The notes under the pieces were generated by a model. That model did not search any database, was not told the DNA's origin, and saw only the letters and a program-made list of their open reading frames with translations. 64,000 bases of DNA, from positions 1,922,001-1,986,000 of the forward strand of contig NC_066309.1 of the NCBI RefSeq assembly GCF_905404315.1. The letters run 5' to 3'. The translations under genes were made by a program, and so were the position numbers. The stretch is from Leptidea sinapis. Taxonomy: Eukaryota > Arthropoda > Insecta > Lepidoptera > Pieridae. Numbering within the stretch: the first letter of the stretch is position 1; every line of letters starts with the position of its first letter. Below, piece by piece: positions 17,801-29,800 of the stretch.

Positions 17801-20800
17801 CAAACTATTAAAAACAACTTTGATAAGGATTTGTTCACATAAAAACAACGAGAAACAAAAATAAAAGCTCGTTAAATGACTTCTTTTTTACTCACCTCAC
17901 TACACATACTCTGTCCCTTTCTCTCCATAGTTTCCATTCGCCGTAGTTAACTAGTTACCTATATGTGAGAAATACTTTTGATTCACAGCCGTATACTTGT
18001 GAACAGTCCTCCGTTCGAATAATTATTTTAATGAAAAATTACTACAAACCAGGATACATTATTATAACAACATATACACACCCACAAACACACATACACC
18101 CAGTATATTATGTGTTTGCGTGTGTAAATGTAGCGAAATATGAGACGGTCCTAGAAGGAATCGAGCCTACAACCCGTTGCTTGATTGGAAGACACATCTA
18201 CGTACCAATCGACCCAGGGCAAACGCCGGTTATGCATACGAATTGTAGTGCCTTTTTCGTATTTGTCACAGATTAATTATTCAATACACATTTTCAAGTC
18301 ATTCACACATTTCGTTTTGTATTTAATCTAGTTCTCATGCGTCCACTTTCACTGCGCGCGAAATTTAACGTTTGCCCGACTACCAGTAGCATTCGTTACG
18401 TAACTTCCGATGTGAGAGTTTTCATTGGAAGAGGAAGACTATTATACTTGCAAATCATTCATAATTATGCACATTTAATACGATTAATTGTGCCTATTTG
18501 TTCCGTTTGTTTGTTGTCTATTAAACAATCGGTATTTGTCGTGTGTGAAAGAACGTGGACTTCAAATCGCATTGTTATATTTCATTTATATCGGTTATAA
18601 GTCGGTTAAAATGACGATAATGGTGTTTTTTGTGCAGAATGAAGGTGCTATCTGTAACACAGGGCGCTTTAAATTTTTATGATCGTTAGCTCCATACTCC
18701 GTTGGAATTTCTTTGTTAAACATTCGTAACACAATACCTACGTAATAATCCATAGTATTCTCCGTCTACATAATATCTGTGCGTAAGTGCAATAGAAATA
18801 GATACCTACCATTCTTGCTAAGTATTTTTGTATTGAAAATAGTTCGAACTGCAGTATTTGTTTCATAAAAAATAAGCGGAATCCTGAAAAATCCGTTCAT
18901 AAAATTTTGCTTTTCAAATTTTATTTGTGTATTAATCCTAGAAGTGAGGGTTATCATTTTAAAAACATAACATATTGTTTAGATTTACAAAAGCGACATT
19001 TCAAGTCAATTTCCTAATATGCAAATATTGGGGTTGAGCAGGTTATCAACTGTAAAGTAGATCCTGTAGATGAAGCCACAACCTGAGAGTTGAACAAAGC
19101 AAACAGAATTTTATAACGAGGCGCTACTCGAACGGTTGGCTCAGTTGGTTGGAGCACCGGCACGGAACGCCGGAGGTCGTGGGTTCGAATCCCGCATCGT
19201 TCATAAAATTTTGTTTTTCAAATTTTATTTGTGTATTTATCCTAGAAGTGAGGGTTATCACTTTAAAAACATAACATATTGTTTAGAATCCAGAAAAGTT
19301 ATGATAACAGTTATGGGAAAAAGTTTGTTGTTGCAGTTAAGTGAAATGGAATGATTTATTTGTATGAATCGTGGTAACATAGTTCTTAACAATTGATAGG
19401 TGTACAGCACAATTCGCCAATATATCGGCATACAAATATTTAATTGTAAATATTGGAATTTTTCTATTTATACTTCTAGTTTAAATATATAAATATCTAT
19501 CATCCACACGCAAAGATAAATTATTCCGCTCGTTTAAAATTACGCCAAAGAATTAACGAAATTATTACGTTTAATAGTGACCTCGTCCGTGAATAGTGCC
19601 ATCAATATTTTGTTTGGCTATCAATGATATTATTGTATTAAAAGAGATTGGCTATTGAATATTTTGACAGAAACGATACTGGCTATTTTCAATTTAAGCC
19701 TGTCAAAAATACTTCAAGGCGCTCTGCATTCCCATTTGTAAAATAATTGCATTTTGTTTTGCTATTTTACTTATTTATATTTTTTGGCCTATTGTTTACG
19801 TAAAATACAATGACGGCGCTGTAGGTATTTAGAGCCGCTGACTTTCACCACGGTGCCCCCGGGTCACTCCTCGCCCACCACGTAACTACAATCATAATCT
19901 CCTGACTCCGTGTCACCTTACATAACAGTGAGGCATCAGTGCAACAAGCCGGTAAACGTGTAAATACATAGCCCCACGCATACACTTACACTAATACAAG
20001 CCGATCAGCCGCCATTATGAGATTTGCCATCGTCTGTGACAGATCAGTTTGTGTCGCAATAAAATATTTTAAAAATGCCGTCGTGCGTTGTGGAAATGTG
20101 TAAAAACAATAATATAAAAGTATTTGTGGATAAATGATTATTTAAGGGAGAAAAAATTGTTTAACTGGTATACCCCGTAACCGCACACATACTAGCATAA
20201 AGGTGCCTCATTTGCTAATATCACGGCGCGGAGTCCTTCTTTTTTTTACTAGTCCGTGATATTATGTATGTTTATTTGATGCTTCATACGCCCGGCAACG
20301 GTCTTGTGATTCCTCTAATCTTAAAGAGCCTGTGGGGATCACATAACATTAAGTGATGCTCGTTTGTCCTCCGTTTTATTTAAAAAAAACATTTGTTGTT
20401 TACTTCATGAGGCAAGATGTAGTATAAACAATATATTTATCACTCTGAAGAAAGTAAGATTCACCTACTCAATGTATTGTGAGGTCTCCGCTTCGTCTCG
20501 TGTCTATAAGCTTCACCCTCGAAGAAATTGTTTACATTGTCCCATTTTCGAAAAATGTAAGCTACTGCTGCCACGTGGATTGTCTATGTCGTTGTACTAT
20601 ATATACTGCTAGATACTAAGCTATCATATTATATAGTGTAAGTTAAACGTAATTCTTTCTTGGGTCGGAATATACTTACCTACTCATTCAAATATTTGAT
20701 TCAAAACCACTTATCGAACGTCAAAACCCCATTCAAAATAGACTGCCTCAGATCTGAAAAGAACGGGCGCAAGAAACTCAGCAGGCTATGTAATATCGTT

Positions 20801-23800
20801 TATAATTAAAGATCCTGAGGGTGTTCGCTTCAATCCCAGTCTGTAGTATGTTTATGCTACAGTAACCTTTTCCACACAAACGTTTTTTAACAATTCTTTT
20901 AAATTTCGTAACACATTTGTTTTGTACATTTTCTGGGATCATATTGTAAATGAATATACATCGCCGAATAAAAGACTAACTCGACTTAACCTAGTAGTAG
21001 GCATAACAAGTTTATGTTTGTTCCTCGTGATAACATAATGATTTTCACAGTTTCTAGCAAATTCCTCAATGTGCTTATTATCATATAGAACATTATCAAG
21101 AATATATTGAGAAGCAACAGTCAAAATGCTTATTTCTTTAAATTGTTCTCTTAATGATTTAGGAACTAGGTTATAAATAGCGCGAATAGCCCTCTTCTGC
21201 AGCAAATTCCTTCTTATGTGGCTGGTGAATCTTTTCAACCTGCTTAGGTCTACCTCGACACATTTGGGTCGACACAGTACATCATAGCAATGCTTTGCTT
21301 CGTGCCTTTTTTACCTTTTCAATTTTATGTCCAGGGATGGTGCGACATTTCTTACGATCCAAACGGAGCTCTACCTTGCGATCCAGGATTGTGTCTCTTG
21401 CCAAACTGCTTCTGTACAAAGAATGGAACAGACACACCAGGCAACTTGGTACCTAGTCAGGTAAGCTATTTACTGCTATTATTCAAGTTGATAACACTTA
21501 TAGGATGACGTGACCGATAGGTGACGAAAGATAGCCCGACTTACAATTTACTATTGTGTAGATAAACATAATGTCCGAGAAAGAAGTACATTTCTAACGG
21601 AGGCACAGACAAGATAGAAAATAGTGTGCGTGTACTTGTATGTAATGTATGCACGCAAGAAGTTATACTTCTTTGGCCTAACAAAGCAAAAATCCTTAAA
21701 ATTATTTATTCCTCGTGCTATTCTACCTTTGTAGAAAATATAAATAAACAATATTGTAAAAGTCTTCCAACGTTGGCTTTGACAGTTAATTAAAACGTTA
21801 AGTTAAATAAAACAGCTGTACGGACTTGAACCCTTTACGTATCCTAATAATGGACGAAGAAACTAAAAAAAAAATAACGAATGTCGCAAACGTCAGAAAA
21901 TTTTAGGATCCAACTTCACCCTGTTACTTTTGTGTAACAGTGATGCGCGCGCATCTTAAAAATTTCACTCTCATCAGTTTTTCATAACGCGCCTAAAGCA
22001 TTTTAACTTCGAAAAGAAAGCGAATCTATAGTTACTTTAACCAATTTTGATTGACACGTCTTAAGCAGACAGCCGCGTTTGACAGCTCCGTCGTATTTTG
22101 AATATTAAACTAGCTAACCATCAGCTGTCAGGTCGTGTATACGCTAGTATATTTTAAGCCTATGGCTGTCTGTCTGTCTAACGGAGTGGACTGTATTTCT
22201 GAACCCGTAAAAGTTAGACAACTGAAACTTTGACAGAGTATGTTATATACTGTGTATTACCTACTATATAATGCCGCTATAACTATAAACCAATGGTATT
22301 ATAGTATTAAAAGAGGTATATATGTCACTAGCGCGCCGAAAATCAATCGCCTAAATTGAGTCAATTGGTTCCTTTTGTCGTAGTCGCTCTCTCGATACGA
22401 AAACGGTACACACGCGTTTGTTGTTGACAGAATTGCTTACAATTTCATATAGGTTCATACATTAAAATGCCGTCTTGTGTTATAGGAAGATGCACTAATT
22501 ACGAAAGTAAAAAAAATCATAGAATTACATACCACAGTTAAGAAATCATGAATTATAACATTTTATTTGATTTAATTATTTATCTAATAAAATAAATATG
22601 TTGCCATGACAACGCCGATCGCCGCCAAGCCGATCATAGATTAACGTACAGAAATGACAAAATATTGATGCGGTCTGTTGCGGGATGATCGAGGTAGAAT
22701 ATTTTAGGAAATGATGTAAAAAAGTCATTGTTGCAGTGAATGTAATAATTTTTAATAAACAAGTGCGTATATAGGTAGCTGAACTATCAAACTACTAAAA
22801 CAAGTCTCAGGGTAGCTAGCGGATGTAGACAGTGAGTGCTATTTGTTTACGTAGGAGTTTTTTCAGTATATCCCTTGCTAACTGCAGAAGAATCAATGGA
22901 TCATTTTCTTCTTCTCCCATTACCTTATTGTAATAAACCCTCAACAAAAAGACATTCATAAATAATATAAGATACAAAAAATAATAATTGTAATCTTAAA
23001 ACTTTTTGGGAGCCGTTGTTAGTAAAATTGAAAAATTATTGGACCCTTACTGTAGATACCTTTCGGTTTTGTTTTGGTGTCTGTATGTTTTTTTATTATT
23101 TTATATATAAATATGTAATTAATATCATCAATGTAGCTATATATTATAATCAATATATTTTTTTTATAAAATCAATGACACATTATCTACCTAATTTCAA
23201 TGCAGTTTTACTACTTTATAGCTTTTACTACATGAACTCATGAATGAATCGTAATTTAGGCATAAATCACGGTGTACGGTAAAAAATCTATACAAATACG
23301 AAGCAATTAGCAAATTAGAGTTATCCCTTTTTCGCTTGCGATAATTGCATTTAGTATCCTTCTTTGACGTGTAATTGTAATGTAGTGTGTTATTGCAATG
23401 TTAAATTATTCATGTGTGCGTTAGTGTATCATTTTCATACACCAAATGTTGTCTACGTAACCTATCTTTTAAATACTTTTAAATATCATTGCTATAAACA
23501 AATAATAATAACTAAGATAGCGAAATACAAAAGGCCCAGTACAAATAGTATTATTATATCTTGTGTTAAACGCTCACAAAGTTATGGAGCCATACGATAT
23601 ATTTGTACGTAAGATAGTTGGTAAATAGTACTGCTGTCATTTGTTTGCATTAACACAATTGGCTGTCGAGTCTAGATAGGCGAGATAACTTTTGAGCTTT
23701 AATTCCTTATTGTAAACTCTGCCAAAATATTAGTTAGTTATCATGAAATGTGTAATATTTAAATGACCACAACGTTTTACACTTGGTTTTTAAACTATAA

Positions 23801-26800
23801 TCGCTTGTAGCTAAATTTTATCATTACAGACACCTCAAATGATAACGCTCACATTCGACGGACCCGTGAATCATGAGAACTGGGATATCTACACGAAGCA
23901 GCTTCTCAACGCGGACAGAAAGAACCCTAATGGATGTCCAATTAAGGCAACTTTCTTTGTGTCGCATCCGTACACAAATTATAGACACGTACAGAAGTTA
24001 TGGAACGACGATCACGAAATCGCAGTTAATTCAATAACGTGAGTAAAGTATTGTTTGCTATGACATTTGTTATATTGTCGTAATATCACTTCCGTAAACG
24101 AGTTAAGATGGGTTCGAGGTCTATTTTTCCTGCTGGCTTGCCTTTATGAAATCCCTTAGTCCCTTATTGTCATAAAAAATAGTATAGTAAGGGTGTAGCT
24201 GCCAGTGTGTTTACTTTAAATCTCAGTGAAGAAGCGCGCTAGGCCATTGGTCGTTTTCAGATATTATTGACTTTGTTAGGATCTGATTATTTATATGGCT
24301 TAACTTATCTTCTCTTCAGTCAATGATTTCATAAAAAATAGTGCATTTATCTATAAGTGACGGAACTACACACTTCCATCTTAACGGCTGGCGCGCGCGA
24401 ATATTTGACATTTGTAGTGTGTTATTTTTAAAATCTCCCTCACTTCAGGGATTAATTAAAACAAATTTGTAGCCAAAATTTATTGTTCTATTGTTACAGA
24501 AGTAACTAAATGAATATACTTAGTGAATTTGAATTAATAATTATTGTGGATTGCGTGTAAATATACGATTGTCATGTTCACTGAACTTATCGAACATTCA
24601 AGACTTTTATTGAGCATGATACATTATTAATAAAGTATGATTTGATTTATATTTTATACTTTTTCATTCAAATATTGACTCAACTCGGCAATGAAGGACT
24701 AATGAAGGAGGCGGCGTTTCCCTCCTGTCCCTGCAGTTTGCGGTCGTATCGATTTATTCAATTGCAAGTTGGTACCTACTGATATTTAAGAGTGTCATGA
24801 AGGTACATGAAATCTATTACACGCATTCGATGTTCTTATTCCACAACACGACAATTGCTACATAGAGAAATTTAGTATGAAATTGGTGCCTCTTCTACTT
24901 TTTAGCTAATAGACGTCGAGGTATTATTTTATTTATTTAACTGCTACGGTTACTACAAATAGTGAATTAGGTACACATATTGTGTCAATACTATATGAAT
25001 TATGCGAAATAAACATTTTGTATGTAATCGCGGGTACTATCAGACTATGATTTTTACTACTTGGATATTAAGAGAACGTCTTGCTAGTCTCGACACTTCT
25101 TATACTCGGACTTCACTAGCGGGCTACGGCGAATATTCGCGTAGCCAGCGGGCTATGGCTATAGCTAATTAGCGAATTAAGGCACGCCATTCGTCGCATC
25201 GCGGTGTGTGACGGGCGCAGAACGCTGCACATCGCGGCACTGTTGGTAAATAGACGCGCATAAAAGGGTTTTGTCGCGACAACGTTCGCCGCTTCATAAT
25301 TATAGCCTATACACATGATCGGATTTAGTACGGCCGAAGCATCGGACGCTGTCCGGACCATATTCGATGGTATGTCGCATCATCCATCGCACAAAAATAT
25401 TATGATTACCGCCCGGACCGTAGCGATTACGATGGCGGGCCAATTGGTGCGAGGCACACGTCCGGTCGTACCAAATCCGACCATGTGTTTAGACTATTAT
25501 AATTCACGCGGTAGGCGATTTAGTTGACTGCATAGAATATGTAGCCAGGGACATCGCGTTAGCCCGTAGACGATGTTTTTGGCGCGAAAATTCGGCCACT
25601 AATTAAGCGCCAGCATTATAGGTACAAAACGAAAGGTCTAAAAAGTTTTGTTGATAATATTTTATTTTTTATACGATATTTTCGTAAAGATAAGAAGAGG
25701 CTCTAGGATATATGGCAATGCTAACCTATCTTTTATATACCGATTTACAGAAATCGCGGTCCAGCGGAGTGGTGGTCGAAGAACGCGACCGTTGAGGACT
25801 GGTTTGATGAAATGGTGGGTCAGGCCAACATTATAAATCGGTTTGGCCGTGTATGGATGGAAGAATTCAGGTACCGACATTTCTTTGCCTACCCGCATTA
25901 TATTCTGTGCTAGTAGTTTGGTATGTTATTACAATACTCTATTATTTTTTGCATGTTTAGAGGAATTATATCAGAACCGATTTTTTTTAATGACAATAAC
26001 GGACGAGACGAACAGGACTTTCAGCTGATGGTAATTGATACGCCCTGCCCATTACTAGGAATGCCGCTCAGGATTCTTGAAAAATCCAAAAATTTTGAGC
26101 TGCACTACGATTGCGCTCGTCTCCTTGAGACATAAGATGTTAAGTCTCGTTGGCCCAGTAATTTCACTAGCCACGGCGCCCTTCAGTCCGAAACACAATA
26201 ATGCTTACACATTACTGCTTCACGGCAGAAACAGGCGCCGTTTTGGTACCCATAATATAGCCGGCATCCTGTGCAAAGGAGCCTCCCATCCATCCATTCA
26301 ACCTAACTGAGGGACGAAAGAGAACTATCAGAAATGAATATCTTCCTAAAATCAATATCTGTCTGAAATCAAGATTAAAAGGCCTTTAATGCTCTTAAAC
26401 AAATTTTGCTCTCTAGCAACCCTAATGTTATGACTTAATCAATTCATTTTGAAGTAATGCAGTTGTTAAACATAGCATACTATTAGAGGCTTATAATAAT
26501 GATTCGAAAATTAAGTATTTTCCATAGAGCTTTCATATCTTTATTTGACATGGTCGTGACTTTCTCGTACGAGCTCGATCATTAGGTACCTTCGCAGTTT
26601 AGTTTGAAATTTATAAGTCAATTTAAATATTTTAGTAGCAAGAAATATTCAAACATAAAATAAAATCGGGTAGATTTTATACATTGACAATGAATGAAGT
26701 CCTTAAATTTTCCGCATTGAATTCCTAAAATTCATATTAATGGTTGTTTTTTATTTAATTATATATCAGTTTTAAAAATCGAACAGTCCCGTTCCAAAAA

Positions 26801-29800
26801 CGCGCCGTTTTCTGAAAGTATGTTAAAATAAACATATTTAGTTCTTTGATTTGTTTTTTTATTATTTCCTACAATTATTGAAAAACGTCGTGCCATTAAA
26901 AATTGTTAATGACACCTAGTTTGTAAACCTAATTAACACCCTTGTATCACAATGTACTAATTAACGTTCCTCACACTCCACTGTGGCCGGCTGATCATTG
27001 ACCGGTGCGGAGCGGAGTTGCGGAGAGTGTTCATTGCGGATAGCGGAGGAAGTAATGGAATTACTGACTGTGCGGGGTTAGATCGAGTTCATGCGACGAG
27101 TAATTTTCTCCGGGTTTTTGAGATTTTTAAACTACTTTTTCGTTTATCTCCGCTCCAGTGGACAGGCAGCCTTATGGGCATATAATCCCGCTTTGTAGCT
27201 CACATCTGGTAAACCAGCCAATCGTTCTATCACTTACTCTATTAAAAAATATCATCTCTTATTTGTGCAGAGGTATGCGAGTGCCGCACTACTCAGTAGG
27301 ATGGAACAGGCAGTTCCTGATGATGCAAGAGTTCGGGTTTGTATACGACGCTACGGCAGTAGCACCGTTATCTGATCCTCCCTTCTGGCCGTACACATTA
27401 GACTACAAAATGCCACATCAATGCAAAGGTAATTATATGTTGGTATTATTGCTTACTAACTTCTTGATCGCGAATTCGTTCGTGTTAAATTCGTATCGCG
27501 CTCCCTCGGGAACACATAAAAAATTAAGTTAAGGTAGGCGTGATAGCATATCAAACACATCAAAATCACATTATTCATTCAAAATTCTTATTAGGATTAT
27601 GTAGATATATTCGTTTCCTTGCTCAGATACGACCACATAGAGAATTAAGGTTTTGGTACTTAATAATGTTTATCTCGACACATATCTATCCTATTAATAT
27701 TATAAATGTGAAAGTTTGTATGTCTGGATGTATGTTTGAACTTCTTTAACGCAAAAACTACTGATTGGATTTTGATGAAACTTTACAATAATATAGCTTA
27801 CACACCAGAATAACACATAGGCTATTTATTATTTATAAAACTATCGCGTGAATTATACTTTATATGGCAAAACAACGTTTGCCGGGTCAGCTGGTATGTA
27901 ATATATCTTAATTTACAATAAACACATATAATCAAAAAACCATTTTTATAGGATCCATTGCGTTAATACTTATCTAATAACCAATATCCGGACGACCGAG
28001 CCTTGCTCGGATTTTTAAGAATGTACAAAACTTGAACAAAAAAAAAACTAATAGGACTTCTGGATTCGAACCGGGGTCTTCTGCTTTCCGGATCACCCAA
28101 TGTCCCATCTGAGCTATAATAGTCTTGTATATAGTGGCGAAACTTACCTTTGTATTCTAATGTTATTGTAGCTGTTTCTCATTCAAACATGGATAAAACC
28201 ATTTTTTTTAAATTGAAACCTAGCTAGATATATTTATCACCCCCGAAATCCCCTGCATACTTAATTTTATGAAAATCGTTGGAGCCGTTTCCGAGATTCA
28301 GATTATATATATATATATATAATTGCTCGTTTAAAGATATAAGATTTAATAGTAGATACTTTTTCATAAATATTAGTAGGTTCAAACATTGATTGACTTA
28401 TAGCAAATTTTTCTTTGCGCACTATTTCTCGCAGAATTCTGTGACATATGAACGTTGGACATACATCGCTAACCGCGAAAAAAAATGGCGCAATAAGTTT
28501 TCGCAGTTCGAGCTAGGCCTCAAGTATTTAAAGATCGTAACTTGGTAAATGTGGCGTGGGAATCATTATGTATGACGTTATAAGAAAGTGTGTTGCATTG
28601 TCATCTGTAACAGTTAACTGACACTAAGATTACATGTTATGTATTATCATGTATATACAGCTAGAGTTGAATTGATAAAAAAGGTTTACAATTATGCCCC
28701 ATTAGCTTTCCTTGAGATTTTTTTTTCGGCAACTAAAGTGTGGACACTTGCGAGTATTCATAATTATAGAAAAAATATTTATACAGGACCGTGCGTATGA
28801 CGGATGACGTACAGGACAATGTAAAATATTATTAACAGCGCCAACTTCTCCAACTATTTAGACCATTAGACCCTATTTTTTGCCAAATTACATGGTTCCT
28901 GGTCCACGGGAGGTCTTATTCATCTTATGATTTATCTCCGAAGTTTTAAACGTTTATCCAAAATCTTTTGGGTTGTTCGATTGAGGAGCTTAATTTTTGA
29001 CAAATAGAAGTTAGCTCTGTAATAATATTGAATATTAATTTCTAGGAAACAACCAGTACTGTCCAACCAGAAGCTATGCTGGCTTGTGGGAGATGGTGAT
29101 AAACCCGCTCAAACACGGCGAACTTACGTGTCCCACACTACAGTATTGTCCTACGACGCTTAGCGGAGATGATGTGTACAATATACTTTTGGATAATTTC
29201 AAGAGGCATTATTTGAAGAATAGAGCACCATTCGGCATTCATTTGAACGCGACGTGGCTTAAGAATAATGATTACTTGTTGGCGCTAAAAGTAAGTATAT
29301 TGTACACTCAACATTAAAATATCTGACTGTTTTAGTTTATAAAAATCTAAATAAGAATGTTAAGTAAATGAATGTTAAAAGTGCTTATGCATTAATTACA
29401 TTGCTACGTATGCTAACAACGCTGCGCATATTGAGGGACTTGTGCAGCAATGCTGCGCAAAATATAAATTAATTATGAATGTCATAGTTAAAAATAATAT
29501 ACCTAAGTATTTTATTTGAAAAACGTAGCATTTTCGGTTCTTATTCATACTAAATCATTACATATTCGCTAGTGAACTATATCACCTGTAAGAAATGTCC
29601 TCTTTGCACAGGATGTTCGCTAGATACCTACCGGCATGGGTAACCGCTGTGGGGCGCCTTTTCTGCGACAATCAGAAACAAGTGTGCAAATACAATTTGT
29701 GTTTCGATTTAAACGGCCGTAGCAAAATACGTAATAGAACAGTAATTTAACTTTATAATAGAGCACCCGAATCGACATGCACACACACACACACACACAC

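Noticed and set aside
19133..19202. Functional tRNA gene (good cloverleaf)
   Set aside because: No U33 in the anticodon loop, many copies sharing a non-tRNA tail, and no terminator positioned for a tRNA. It is a SINE head.
20075..20134. THAP-domain protein gene
   Set aside because: The frame stops after 20 codons, and the surrounding sequence is a repeated MITE.
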